DNA of 64,000 nucleotides from an uncultured Devosia sp. (GTDB lineage Bacteria; Pseudomonadota; Alphaproteobacteria; Rhizobiales; Devosiaceae). The notes below the pieces were generated by a model. That model was not told the DNA's origin. It saw only the letters and a list, made by a program, of their open reading frames with translations, and made no database searches. The position numbers and the translations under genes are program-made. Of the stretch, positions 53,014-62,035 are shown one piece after another (within the stretch, counting starts at the first letter, position 1; every line of letters starts with the position of its first letter). The stretch spans positions 496,001 to 560,000 of the forward strand of contig NZ_CAUQDV010000001.1 in the NCBI RefSeq assembly GCF_963517015.1, read 5' to 3'.

Positions 53014-53731
53014 GCCACTTTTGCAGATTGAAGGTGTTTCGAAGCGTTTCGGCGGCCTAGTGGCGGTAAACGAGATGAGCCTCTCGATGAATGCCGGCGA
53101 CCTGGTCAGCATCATCGGTCCGAATGGAGCTGGAAAGACAACATTGTTCAATTTGGTGACGGGCCAGCTCCAAGCATCGACTGGCCGGATCCTTTTCCGC
53201 GGGCAGGACATCACCACTACTTCGCCGCAGGCCCGTGCCAAGATGGGCTTCGGCAGGACCTTTCAAATCTCCAAGACGCTCACATCGTTGACGACTTTGG
53301 AGAATGCATTGATCGGAGCGTTCCTCCATAGTCCAGATGCGCGAAAAGCTGCAGTCAAAGCGGCAGAAGCCTTGGACCTGGTCGGCCTCAGCCACCGCGC
53401 CGCCGTGCGCGCCGGCAACCTGACCTTGAGCGAGCGTCGGCGGCTCGAGATCGCCCGCGCCCTTGCGTTGAATCCAGACATCGTATTGCTTGACGAGGTG
53501 ATGGCAGGCCTGAATCAGACCGAGGTGGACGACGTCATCGCGCTCGTCAAGAAACTGCATGCCCAAAAGTTTACGTTCCTGATCATCGAGCACAACTTGA
53601 AGGTCGTCAGGGCATTCGAGAACCGTGTCGTCGTGCTCGACTTCGGAACGAAGATCGCCGATGGGAGCCCGTCGGAAGTCCTTTCGGACAGTCGCGTGGT
53701 CGAAGCATACCTTGGAAAGCGCCACAAATGA
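53006..53731 (+). CDS. livG: ABC transporter ATPase LivG-like
   Basis: A 241-aa ATPase from the ATG at 53006 (SD GGAGGA). Walker A GPNGAGKTT, signature-region LTLSERRRLEIARAL (LSGG replaced by LSER, a variation seen in LivG-type proteins) and Walker B IVLLDEVMAGLN with Val in place of the common Pro. Translationally coupled to its neighbours on both sides. Confidence 0.9.
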   Translation: MSEPLLQIEGVSKRFGGLVAVNEMSLSMNAGDLVSIIGPNGAGKTTLFNLVTGQLQASTGRILFRGQDITTTSPQARAKMGFGRTFQISKTLTSLTTLENALIGAFLHSPDARKAAVKAAEALDLVGLSHRAAVRAGNLTLSERRRLEIARALALNPDIVLLDEVMAGLNQTEVDDVIALVKKLHAQKFTFLIIEHNLKVVRAFENRVVVLDFGTKIADGSPSEVLSDSRVVEAYLGKRHK

Positions 53732-54444
53732 GTGCCAGTCTTTCAGTCAATGATGTCAAGGCCGGTTATGGACAGGCCGTGGTGCTGCACGGGGTCTCGG
53801 TCGAGGTTCAGCCTGGCGAGATAGTCTCGATCGTCGGAGCGAACGGCGCCGGCAAAAGCACTCTGCTGGGGACTATCACCGGTCTCGTCGAACCCACAGA
53901 GGGGACAATCCTGTTCGACGGGCAGGATATCACCAAGCTGGCAGCTCATCTCCGCCCAGGCTTGGGTCTTGTGCTTGTGCCCGAAGGCGGTCGCTTGTTC
54001 CCATTCATGACCGTTCGCGAGAACCTCGAGCTGGGCTACTACTCCCGAAAGGACAAGCGCCTAGCTGCAGATCGATTGTCAGAGGTCATGGAGCTGTTTC
54101 CCATCCTTCGCGAGCGCAGTGAACAGCTTGCCGGTCATCTTTCTGGTGGTGAGCGCCAGATGTGCGCGATTGCACGTGCGGTGATGAGCCGACCAAAGCT
54201 TCTGATGCTCGACGAACCGTCCGTCGGACTTTCCCCTCTAATGGTTGGGAAGGTCTTCGAACTGGTCGAGGAGTTGGCACGAAAGGAAGGACTGTCGATC
54301 GTTTTGGTCGAGCAGAACGTCGCCGAGGCACTCGAAGTCTCCAACCGCACCTACGTGGTGGATCATGGCAGGATCAGCAGGTCTGGCCCGTCCAGGGAAG
54401 TCGCCAGCGACAGCTCAATCCAAGCGGCCTACATGGGTCTATGA
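53728..54444 (+). CDS. livF: ABC transporter ATPase LivF-like
   Basis: A 238-aa ATPase overlapping livG by 4 nt (ATGA). Walker A GANGAGKST, signature LSGGERQMCAIARAVM and Walker B LLMLDEPSVGLSPLM are intact; PEGGRLFPFMTVRENL is the LivF-type segment. Completes the five-gene importer. Confidence 0.93.
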   Translation: MSASLSVNDVKAGYGQAVVLHGVSVEVQPGEIVSIVGANGAGKSTLLGTITGLVEPTEGTILFDGQDITKLAAHLRPGLGLVLVPEGGRLFPFMTVRENLELGYYSRKDKRLAADRLSEVMELFPILRERSEQLAGHLSGGERQMCAIARAVMSRPKLLMLDEPSVGLSPLMVGKVFELVEELARKEGLSIVLVEQNVAEALEVSNRTYVVDHGRISRSGPSREVASDSSIQAAYMGL

Positions 54445-54492
54445 AATAATGGTCCCACTCGCCCATATCACTGGCCATCAACAGGAGACGAT

Positions 54493-55044
54493 GTGAACAC
54501 GAAAGTTTCTGATTTGGACGATGCCATAGATCCCAAATTGTTCTGGAAGGCCATGGGGGTCCGAGCTGCCGGCGTCTCGATCGTTGCGGCGGAGCATGGA
54601 GTGGGACCGCGAGGCTTTCTAGCCCTGTCACCAACTCACCTCTGCGCCGATCCTCCGACAATGATGGTGTCTGTCGACCGGACAACGGATGCTCTGTCGA
54701 CGATAATTGCCGCGCGCCGCTTCTCGATCAACTATGTCGGCTACGACCAGCACCACCAACTGGCGCCCTTCCTCCCCAAGAGCGGCGTGTCCGGAGCTGA
54801 AAGGTTCAAGGCGAGTCACTGGAGCACTGGTAAATCAGGGGCTCCGATTTTGTCAGCCTCCGCGGGGCATATCGAGTGCGTACTGGAAGAAGAAATCTAT
54901 CGGCACGGCACTGCTATCCTGCTGGGACGCGTCGTCGCATTCGAGGGTGGTGCTGGGACTACACCTATGGTTTCGCATGGCAACAAGTATTTGGCGCTCT
55001 ACGATCCGAGTTCCGTGGGTCCAGGGTCTGCTGGACACTACTAG
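54493..55044 (+). CDS. Flavin reductase family protein
   Basis: A 183-aa FMN-binding split-barrel protein. The start is the GTG at 54493 with AGGAG 6 nt upstream. The core reads GVSIVAAEHGVGPRGFLALS, then DPPTMMVSVDRTTDALSTII, with the later GHIECVLEEEIYRHGTAILL. It is shorter than the reductase at 48746 and has no MarR-like tail, so the cluster has two reductases: either a second partner for a monooxygenase or an independent enzyme. It is the last gene before a hairpin terminator. Confidence 0.87.
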   Translation: MNTKVSDLDDAIDPKLFWKAMGVRAAGVSIVAAEHGVGPRGFLALSPTHLCADPPTMMVSVDRTTDALSTIIAARRFSINYVGYDQHHQLAPFLPKSGVSGAERFKASHWSTGKSGAPILSASAGHIECVLEEEIYRHGTAILLGRVVAFEGGAGTTPMVSHGNKYLALYDPSSVGPGSAGHY

Positions 55045-55065
55045 AACCACTATTTCCTGAAGCAT

Positions 55066-55090
55066 AAGGGCGGCGCATTGCGCCGCCCTT
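55066..55090. terminator. Hairpin terminator
   Basis: Stem AAGGGCGGCG / CGCCGCCCTT with loop CATTG, ending TT, between the convergent reductase and EamA transporter genes. Confidence 0.7.
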
Positions 55091-55096
55091 CGTCGT

Positions 55097-56056
55097 TCAG
55101 CGGACTGCCGCCATTCCAGGCTTGTCGTTCAACTCCGCCCACAGGACGAAAAACGAGGCCGCTACGATCAATGCCGATCCTGGCCAAAACCACGCGGCCG
55201 GCGCAGCAGATAGAAATGCCCAGCCCAGGAGACCGCTCAACGGTACCTTCAGGTCGCCAAAGGGCTGGAGATAGGTCGCATCCGCGACTTTGTAGGCATG
55301 GCTCAGGAGATACTGTGCTGCAGCCGTCAGCGCCCCGAGGAGAATGAGGAGCAACAGCCCGTTTCCTTCTGGCAGTGCGAAGGGAAATCCTGTCGCAATG
55401 CCAGCAGGCAAGAGTTGTGGGGCAAGCCAACCAACCGAGGTCACGAGCACCAGAATGGCCAAATGGTTGGGCGTCATCAGGACCAGGAGCGAAAGAGTCA
55501 GGGTCTCCGGAGCCTCGCCCCTCCTTGCCAGAGACTTCGTGATCACATCGGTAGTCGCCCATAGCATCGCCGCAACAACAGGCACGAAGGTAGGAAGCGA
55601 GAAGCCCTCCACGCCAACTCCAGACACAAAGATGGCGCCGACGAAACCCAGCAGGGCCGCACCTATTCTAGCGGGTGACGCCCGTTCGCCAAGGAGCAGG
55701 GTCGAACCCAATATGACGAATAGTGGCCCGGTGGCGAGGAGGGTGACCATCTGCCAGATCGGGACGCCGCTCGCAAATCCGTACACGAACACATGCACGC
55801 CCAATGCCGAGACGAAGGCCCGCAATTCATGGGCGATCGGATATCTGGTTCGCAGCCTGTGCAGCCCGATCCGACGAATGAGAGGCAGCGCGAGCAAGGA
55901 GGCCAACAGATACTGCCAGAAGGCCATGCCTGTCGAACTCATCCCGAATTGCCACGGCAAGACCGATTGCAGAACATTTGTACCAGCGAACGCCAGGCTT
56001 GCTGCCAACATCAGCAGCGCCCCCGCGGAGGCATTGTTTGAATAGGCGCGGGCCAT
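55097..56056 (-). CDS. EamA/DMT family transporter
   Basis: A 319-aa inner-membrane protein from the ATG at 56056 (AAAGGA upstream; GTG 56098 and ATG 56083 are alternatives). About ten hydrophobic helices form two EamA repeats (first starting AGALLMLAASLAFAGTNVLQ, second around VEGFSLPTFVPVVAAMLWAT, with the conserved PLSGLLGWAFL segment near the end). Such proteins usually export metabolites. It is divergent from the TTT operon and may export a pathway intermediate. Confidence 0.88.
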   Translation of the reverse strand: MARAYSNNASAGALLMLAASLAFAGTNVLQSVLPWQFGMSSTGMAFWQYLLASLLALPLIRRIGLHRLRTRYPIAHELRAFVSALGVHVFVYGFASGVPIWQMVTLLATGPLFVILGSTLLLGERASPARIGAALLGFVGAIFVSGVGVEGFSLPTFVPVVAAMLWATTDVITKSLARRGEAPETLTLSLLVLMTPNHLAILVLVTSVGWLAPQLLPAGIATGFPFALPEGNGLLLLILLGALTAAAQYLLSHAYKVADATYLQPFGDLKVPLSGLLGWAFLSAAPAAWFWPGSALIVAASFFVLWAELNDKPGMAAVR

Positions 56057-56363
56057 CACAAATCCTTTGATGAGTTCACGCATTTCAATGGGAGACACGC
56101 ATTGCTTCGCCCTCCGTGTAGGACACGTCGGACGTAGGTCTCAAAATAGCTTCGGCGTACCGTCCATCAAATGATGAGATCGATGCGACGCATTACTCAA
56201 GATTATTGGGTCGGCAGATTGAAGGGCGGAGTCGGTATTACCCCTGCTTATCAAGTCTGCTCATCTTCTTATTGGTACCTCGAACTCCGCGATGGTCACC
56301 TTGCCTCACACAAAAACCGGCGCAGTTCCAAGAACATGGAACATGCAGCTGCGAGGAGGAACC

Positions 56364-57323
56364 ATGAACCCGACTAAACTCATCCTTGGCTTGGCCATTG
56401 GTATTCTGGGAGGCAGTGCTGCGCTGGCGCAGTCGTTCCCAGATCGACCCGTCACGCTCGTGGTGCCGGTCGCGGCGGGAGGCTCGCTGGACACGGTCGG
56501 TCGATATCTCGGTGACCATTTGAGCAAGGAATGGGGTCAGCCCGTCGTGGTAGAAAATCGGCCGGGGGCAGGGCAGGTGCTTGGTGCCAACCATGTCGCT
56601 CAAGCGCAGCCCGACGGCTACACCCTGATGATCGTGTCGGCCACTTTTACGACCACGGCCGCAGTGCAAGCGAACCTGCCATACGATCCAATCGAGAGCT
56701 TCTCACCCGTTGCAATGGTGGGGAATGTGCCTCTGCTACTGGCCCTGGGCCCATCGACCAAGGCAACATCGGTTGACGAGCTCATTGCCGAAGGACGTTC
56801 GCGCTCATTGACCTATGCCGCAACCGGTCCAGGCAGCATCAACCAATTCCTCGCCGAGGAAATCAATCAGCCAAATGACCTAGGGATGAGGGCGGTGCAT
56901 TACCAAGGCGGGACCGAGGCGATGGTCGACCTGATCGGCGGGCATGTGGATGTCTACTTCGGGTCGATCGTCCAACTTCTGCCAACGATCACCAGCGGCG
57001 ACATTCGGGCGCTGTTCGTGACCAGTCCTGAGCGCGCAAAAAGTCTACCGGATACTCCGGCGGCATCCGAGCTTGGCCTGGAATCGCTGGGAGCGCAGGT
57101 GTGGTGGGGCGTTCTCGGACCCAAGGGCATGCCAGACGATCTGGTGGCATCCATCAATGCGGAAATCAACGCGATCATGGCCACGGAGGAGTCGCAGATA
57201 TTTCTCGATGGCTTGGGTGCTTCGCCGGCCAGCTTGAGCTCATCGGAGTTCGCGACACACCTCTCGAGCGAGCTCGACCGTTGGAAAAGCTCTGCTACCG
57301 CGCTTGGCATCAGTCTCAACTGA
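56364..57323 (+). CDS. tctC: Tripartite tricarboxylate transporter binding protein (Bug/TctC family)
   Basis: A 319-aa periplasmic protein from the ATG at 56364 (SD GAGGAGGA), with a Sec signal peptide (KLILGLAIGILGGSAALAQS). Bug-family hallmarks are FPDRPVTLVVPVAAGGSLDT and NRPGAGQVLGANHVAQAQPD, followed by YAATGPGSINQFLAEE. It captures a carboxylate or related solute for the TctB/TctA membrane pair encoded next. The ligand is unknown. Confidence 0.92.
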   Translation: MNPTKLILGLAIGILGGSAALAQSFPDRPVTLVVPVAAGGSLDTVGRYLGDHLSKEWGQPVVVENRPGAGQVLGANHVAQAQPDGYTLMIVSATFTTTAAVQANLPYDPIESFSPVAMVGNVPLLLALGPSTKATSVDELIAEGRSRSLTYAATGPGSINQFLAEEINQPNDLGMRAVHYQGGTEAMVDLIGGHVDVYFGSIVQLLPTITSGDIRALFVTSPERAKSLPDTPAASELGLESLGAQVWWGVLGPKGMPDDLVASINAEINAIMATEESQIFLDGLGASPASLSSSEFATHLSSELDRWKSSATALGISLN

Positions 57324-57358
57324 CCGACCGCAAAATCTCCCCAAGTACAATCCAACGG

Positions 57359-57823
57359 ATGGTGGTCATGCCAACAGCCAAACGGGACCTTGCGGCGGGC
57401 GTGCTTTACCTGGTCGTCGGCACGGCTTTTGTAGCAGCATCCCTCGGTCTGCCCATCGGAACTATTCAGCAGATGGGGCCGGGGTACTTCCCGCTGATAC
57501 TCGGCTCATTGCTGTGCCTGACAGGTGTTGCAGTTGCCATACGAGCTACGAGGTCGAGGGAAACACAGCCGATTGGGGCGTTCAATCTGCGGGTTGTCTG
57601 CGCCGTACTGGGGAGCGTAGCGCTCTTCGCCTTGGCCGTCATACCTCTCGGATTCGTACTGGCTTTGATGATCCTGACGATCGTCTCAAGCTTCGCCCGA
57701 ACCGACGTCGATGTTCGAACGACACTTCTCAGCACGATAGGGATCGTCGTTCTGTCTGTCGTGGTGTTCGTGGTGGCGCTGCGCATCCAAGTCCCGTTGT
57801 GGCCATTTTTTGTAACACGGTGA
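57359..57823 (+). CDS. tctB: Tripartite tricarboxylate transporter small membrane subunit (TctB)
   Basis: A 154-aa protein with four hydrophobic helices and the family motif MGPGYFPLILGSLLCLTGVA near residue 40-60. The ATG at 57359 is used; 57368 is a close alternative. It lies between the binding-protein and TctA genes and assists the large subunit. Confidence 0.88.
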   Translation: MVVMPTAKRDLAAGVLYLVVGTAFVAASLGLPIGTIQQMGPGYFPLILGSLLCLTGVAVAIRATRSRETQPIGAFNLRVVCAVLGSVALFALAVIPLGFVLALMILTIVSSFARTDVDVRTTLLSTIGIVVLSVVVFVVALRIQVPLWPFFVTR

Positions 57824-57826
57824 ACC

Positions 57827-59332
57827 ATGGACCTGATCTCCAACCTGGCTCTGGGCTTCGCAACGGCGTTGTCCTGGCAAAACTTAGTTTTTGCATTCAC
57901 GGGCGCTCTATTGGGCACGCTGATCGGCGTTCTGCCAGGGCTTGGGCCCGTCGCAACGATCGCGATGCTCTTGCCATTCACCTATGGTCTCGACCCGCTC
58001 GGCGCGCTCATCATGTTGGCCGGGATATACTATGGGGCGGCGTATGGAGGATCGACCACGGCCATTCTGGTCAATCTCCCCGGCGAAACATCGTCAGTCG
58101 TGACGATGCTGGATGGTCACCAGATGGCACGCCAGGGGCGCGGCGGGGTGGCACTTGCTGTTGCTGCCCTGGGATCGTTCTTCGCAGGCTCGGTGGCGAC
58201 TCTCGTTCTTGCCTCTTTCGCTGCACCGTTGACGAAAATGGCGTTCTTGTTCGGACCCGCGGACTACTTCGCTCTGATGGCGGTGGGGTTGGTCGGAGCC
58301 GTCTGTCTTGCTTCGGGGTCGATCCTGAAGGCGTGCGGGATGGTGCTGATCGGGTTGCTCTTCGGTCTAGTCGGAGCCGACGTGAACTCTGGAGCTGTCA
58401 GATTCACCTTGGGCTTCACCGAGCTTTGGGACGGCATAGACTTTGTCACGATCGCTATTGGCGTATTCGCGTTCAGCGAGATCATAGACAGTTTGGCCAA
58501 CGCCGAGATCAGAGAGACCTTCACCGGCAAGATCTCGCGGCTATGGCCAACCAAGCGGGACTTCTCAAGGGCATGGCCGGCGGTCCTGCGAGGAACTGGC
58601 CTAGGGACGCTGGTCGGCGTCCTGCCTGGAGCAGGGCTGTCGATATCATCGTTCCTGGCATACAGCCTCGAGAAGAGGCTTTCCAAGAGACCGGAAGAGT
58701 TTGGTCGCGGAGCGATAGAAGGGGTCGCCTCGCCAGAGGCGGCGAACAACGCCGCTGCTCAGGCGGCATTCATCCCCACTCTCACATTGGGGATACCAGG
58801 AAGTGCGACGATGGCGCTCATGCTAGGAGCGATGACCATCCACAACATCCAGCCAGGCCCCCAAGTCATGACGAACAATCCGACCTTGTTCTGGGGTTTG
58901 ATCGCGTCGATGTGGATCGGCAATCTGATGCTAGTGATCCTCAATCTTCCGTTGGTCGGCGTTTGGGTGAAGTTGCTCAGCATTCCCTATAAGGTGCTCT
59001 ATCCAGCTATCCTTGCGTTCTGCTGCATCGGGGTCTTCTCGGTCCAGAATTCGACATTCGACGTCATGCTCGCAGCGGCGTTGGGAGGCGTGGGCTACCT
59101 TTTCAAACGTTTCGGTTGCGAACCTGCGCCATTGATACTGGGATTCGTCCTCGGCCCAATGCTCGAAACAACGTTTCGAAGGGCGATGGTTCTGTCCAAC
59201 GGTGATGCGACGGTGTTCGTAACCCGTCCGATATCGCTCTCACTGCTAATACTCACCGTAGCGCTGGTCGCTGCGATGCTGATGCCACAACTTCGGAAGA
59301 AGCGAGAACTGGCGGCTGGCGACGGCGATTAA
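57827..59332 (+). CDS. tctA: Tripartite tricarboxylate transporter large membrane subunit (TctA)
   Basis: A 501-aa inner-membrane protein with about eleven hydrophobic helices. TctA hallmarks: GTLIGVLPGLGPVATIAMLL near the N-terminus, YYGAAYGGSTTAILVNLPGE, and later VLPGAGLSISSFLAYSLEKR with EGVASPEAANNAAAQAAFIP. It starts 4 nt after the tctB stop, so the three genes form one operon for secondary solute import. Confidence 0.93.
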   Translation: MDLISNLALGFATALSWQNLVFAFTGALLGTLIGVLPGLGPVATIAMLLPFTYGLDPLGALIMLAGIYYGAAYGGSTTAILVNLPGETSSVVTMLDGHQMARQGRGGVALAVAALGSFFAGSVATLVLASFAAPLTKMAFLFGPADYFALMAVGLVGAVCLASGSILKACGMVLIGLLFGLVGADVNSGAVRFTLGFTELWDGIDFVTIAIGVFAFSEIIDSLANAEIRETFTGKISRLWPTKRDFSRAWPAVLRGTGLGTLVGVLPGAGLSISSFLAYSLEKRLSKRPEEFGRGAIEGVASPEAANNAAAQAAFIPTLTLGIPGSATMALMLGAMTIHNIQPGPQVMTNNPTLFWGLIASMWIGNLMLVILNLPLVGVWVKLLSIPYKVLYPAILAFCCIGVFSVQNSTFDVMLAAALGGVGYLFKRFGCEPAPLILGFVLGPMLETTFRRAMVLSNGDATVFVTRPISLSLLILTVALVAAMLMPQLRKKRELAAGDGD

Positions 59333-59551
59333 TCCAAGCTCGATGTCGTATTCATGGTTCCGAAATCTCAACGCCGGCGAGCGGCTCGATCGGGAGATTG
59401 GGCGCCGATGGCTGGTGCGGGCGATATGTCGCAAGTGCGTCATTCGTGTTGGATTTCGGAATGGCTTCGGCGTCGAAGAATCCAGAATGGGTGCCTGCCT
59501 GTATGGTGTCGACAAACTAGGCGTACGCAAGACCCAAATCGTATGTGGGAT

Positions 59552-59797
59552 CTAAATCGACTGCACTGACTCCTCAAGCACGAGGTTTCCCAAGTGGTCA
59601 GTGACTTCGACTGCTATGACGCCGCATTCGTTGCCGGCGTTGACGATGGTGCGAGCCATGTCCTTGCAATACCTGAGTGCTACCGCCGGATTGTCCACCC
59701 CGCCGAGCAAGATGCTGCCCGTCGCAGTCCTCAGCCGAGCATGATGGCGGTGCCACAATCGTGGCAGATCTTCAATCTCGCTGTGCGTCATGGCCAT
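59552..59797 (-). CDS. Small hypothetical protein (81 aa), DUF6894-like tail
   Basis: An 81-aa soluble protein from the ATG at 59797 with AGG upstream; the ATG at 59791 is also possible. The C-terminal half (VALRYCKDMARTIVNAGNEC, then VEVTDHLGNLVLEE) resembles the layout of DUF6894 proteins of Hyphomicrobiales, namely a helix followed by a D-x-x-G-N turn and a strand. This is a tentative likeness from memory. The 219 bp before it hold no gene. Confidence 0.55.
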   Translation of the reverse strand: MAMTHSEIEDLPRLWHRHHARLRTATGSILLGGVDNPAVALRYCKDMARTIVNAGNECGVIAVEVTDHLGNLVLEESVQSI

Positions 59798-60506
59798 TCT
59801 GAACCTGGGAGCTGCCTACTCGTGCTCGCACCCTTGTAATGACACAAGTGATTCTAGGAATGAAATTATTCATAGGTATCAATCGTTTAATCGTTCTCTT
59901 CCCGAATCTATTCTTGCTTTGTGCGACGAGGTGAACTGCGTCTGGCCCGAGGTGGAGGTGCCCACGATCGTAGTGAAGCGATGCAACATCAGACCATGCG
60001 ATTGCATCGCGCCGAGCGCACTCAGCCGAAAGGCCATGTTCCTCTAGCATAGCCCACTTGTTAGGTTCGGTAGCTTGGCTAGGCGAAGGCACCCAGCACG
60101 CTGCGTCCACACTGTGCTGGGTGCTGGATTGCTCTCCAGTGCAGCAAATGACGAGACAAGGATTCGGCTGCAGCCAGAGTCAGCGTCTAAGCGTGTCGGA
60201 ACAGTTGCTCTGGAGGCCAGCACTTTCGATTGGTGGGCGGTTTCTTGCACTACCTGGATGGCGGTTGTGGAGATATAGCTGGGCAACCGACCCCGGGCCT
60301 GGGGTTGGTCTTCGCTCGGCTCTCCTGCATTCGCTGGAGAGCCGAGCGGAGTTTCGTGTGCGCGGATGGCTGTCGAACACCCAGCGCTGCTCGTACCAGC
60401 CGAACAACAAAGAGGGTCTGCAACCTAAGTTCACGATGGTACTCGCTCGACGATCGGCCCTCGGGATGATTGAATAGTCGCCTCACCCACCTCGAAAGGA
60501 AATTCA
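59798..60506. other. 709-bp gene-poor region with two strong hairpins
   Basis: No convincing protein gene on either strand; the open frames present have no family features. Two perfect inverted repeats are seen: 60089-60099/60114-60124 (GCACCCAGCAC / GTGCTGGGTGC) and 60313-60325/60336-60348 (CGCTCGGCTCTCC / GGAGAGCCGAGCG). Neither is followed by a T-run. The region also includes the HU promoter. Confidence 0.45.
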
Positions 60507-60785
60507 ATGGCGACCGCAAACGAGATCGCAGACAAGATCGCTGCCGAGCACAATCTCCCCAAGGCACAAGGCAAGGCGCTGGTGGACAGTGTGATGAAGG
60601 CGATCGTCGATGCCGCCGTCGCTGGTGAAGAGGTTTCATTGCCTGGGTTCGGCAAATTCAAGGTCAAAGCCTCGCCCGAACGAGAAGGACGGAATCCATC
60701 GACCGGAGCCACGATAAAGATCGCTGCTGCTAACAAGATCACCTTCACCGCCGCCAAAGGCCTGAAGGATGCGCTGAACAAGTGA
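60507..60785 (+). CDS. HU family DNA-binding protein
   Basis: A 92-aa histone-like protein of normal length. N-terminal helices (MATANEIADKIAAEHNLPKA) precede the beta-arm region GFGKFKVKASPEREGRNPST, which contains the conserved RNP motif and the DNA-intercalating Pro, and the C-terminal helix AKGLKDALNK. Start ATG follows GAAAGGA. It binds and bends DNA without strict sequence and helps recombination and compaction. Confidence 0.95.
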   Translation: MATANEIADKIAAEHNLPKAQGKALVDSVMKAIVDAAVAGEEVSLPGFGKFKVKASPEREGRNPSTGATIKIAAANKITFTAAKGLKDALNK

Positions 60786-61266
60786 TGGCGCCCGCAGTTG
60801 GCGGTTGACGTCGACCGGGATCGTTGGAGCTGCTCCCAAGACGGGCGGGCGGTCGAACAGGGAGCAGGCGATCCACATGGCCTTTTCTCGCTAAGGCCCT
60901 CAAGATCCATGACGCCACACGCTCAGTGCTGCTGCGCGTGAGCAACAGCGCTAAGGGCGGAATCGTCGACGCCGCCGGTTCGGACGGCGTTCGCCTCGAC
61001 TCCGGTCTGGCGGCGTCGTCATCTTCTCGCGTGCAACAGATAGCAAATCGCTGGACGCTGGTACGAAACACTGGTACAAAGACGCTATAAGCAGCGGCCC
61101 TTGAGGCCTTTGTTTCCGGGAGCTTCTACGAAACTACGGAGAGTCCCTCCCTCTCCGCCATTCACCTTGTTGCGCAACGCCATAAAATATCGGCTGCGTA
61201 GGGATCTTGCGGCGCAGATTGGTGTTATGTGCCTAACGTCTTGAGCAAGGGTCGTTTGGAGGTTTT
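60786..61266. other. 481-bp intergenic region with a tRNA-Ser-like 3' fragment
   Basis: No gene supported. The 20 bases GAGTCCCTCCCTCTCCGCCA at 61141-61160 match the T-arm/acceptor 3' end of a bacterial tRNA-Ser including CCA, but no matching 5' half (such as GGAGAGG about 70 nt upstream) is present. It is a possible attachment-site remnant. Confidence 0.5.
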
Positions 61267-61572
61267 ATGCGCACCGTTCTCGTTTTGATGGCTTTGTCGA
61301 TCACCGCGCCCGCCTTGGCCCAATCGGTCAACCTGGTTGTGCAGAACACCTCACAGGATACGATCGAGAACATCACCGTGTTCCCGGTTGGCGCAAACGT
61401 TTCTGTGGGGAGTTACACCGTGCCGATTGCGCCGGGCCAGGCCGGGCGGATCGACCTGTCGCTTGCACAATGCCAACCCATCGAGGTGGCCGTCAGGATC
61501 AAGGATAATCCAGCAGAGTTCAGGCCGACGGTGGACTTGTGCAGCGATCCAATGCTGACCGTTGGTGAGTAG
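61267..61572 (+). CDS. Small secreted protein (101 aa)
   Basis: A 101-aa protein with a clear Sec signal peptide (MRTVLVLMALSITAPALAQS, cleavage after ALA). The mature ~82 residues form a beta-rich domain (NLVVQNTSQDTIENITVFPV) with two Cys (QCQPIEV and DLCSDP) that could form a disulfide in the periplasm. No family is recognised. It is not in an operon. Confidence 0.7.
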   Translation: MRTVLVLMALSITAPALAQSVNLVVQNTSQDTIENITVFPVGANVSVGSYTVPIAPGQAGRIDLSLAQCQPIEVAVRIKDNPAEFRPTVDLCSDPMLTVGE

Positions 61573-61681
61573 CTTCGGCGTGTGGCACCCTACGGTCAAG
61601 ATTAGAGACGTGTGGGCCGGCACTGCTCTCGAAAGCCACGGCCCAAAGTGCTGGCCAGATTTGCTTGTCCACTCGCCGCGA

Positions 61682-62035
61682 TCAGTTAGTTGCCGCGTGG
61701 AACTGGCTGGCGAGGTCGTCGGCATTATATGGCTTGGGCACAAACACTGATTGATCCGGTAGCTCATCGCTGTTGAGGCGCCAGAGACCCGACGTGACGT
61801 AGATGCGGATCGGTGGCCACCTATCCCGCACAACCTGGGCGAGTTCGATACCATCCATGCTGCCGGGCATGTCGACGTCAGTGAAGATGATGCTGATGTC
61901 TGGGTGTCTTGCGAGAAGCTCCAGAGCCTGATCGGCGTCTCTCGCTTCGAGGACCGTGAAGCCGCTTTCTTCGAGATGGTCGGCGATCGACATGCGGATC
62001 AAGCTTTCGTCTTCGACGACGAGGATGGTGGTCAT
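61682..62035 (-). CDS. Single-domain response regulator
   Basis: A 117-aa receiver domain from the ATG at 62035, which overlaps the kinase stop by 4 nt. The acidic pair lies in VVEDESLIRMS, the phosphoacceptor Asp in IIFTDVDMPGSMDGIELA, Thr/Ser in YVTSG and Lys in VFVPKPYN. No output domain. As a partner of an HWE kinase it probably acts by protein-protein contact or as a phosphate sink. Confidence 0.9.
   Translation of the reverse strand: MTTILVVEDESLIRMSIADHLEESGFTVLEARDADQALELLARHPDISIIFTDVDMPGSMDGIELAQVVRDRWPPIRIYVTSGLWRLNSDELPDQSVFVPKPYNADDLASQFHAATN

Noticed and set aside
61082..61160. A complete tRNA-Ser gene
   Set aside because: Only the 3' 20 bases fit; no acceptor 5' strand, D-arm or anticodon arm can be folded from the preceding 70 bases.
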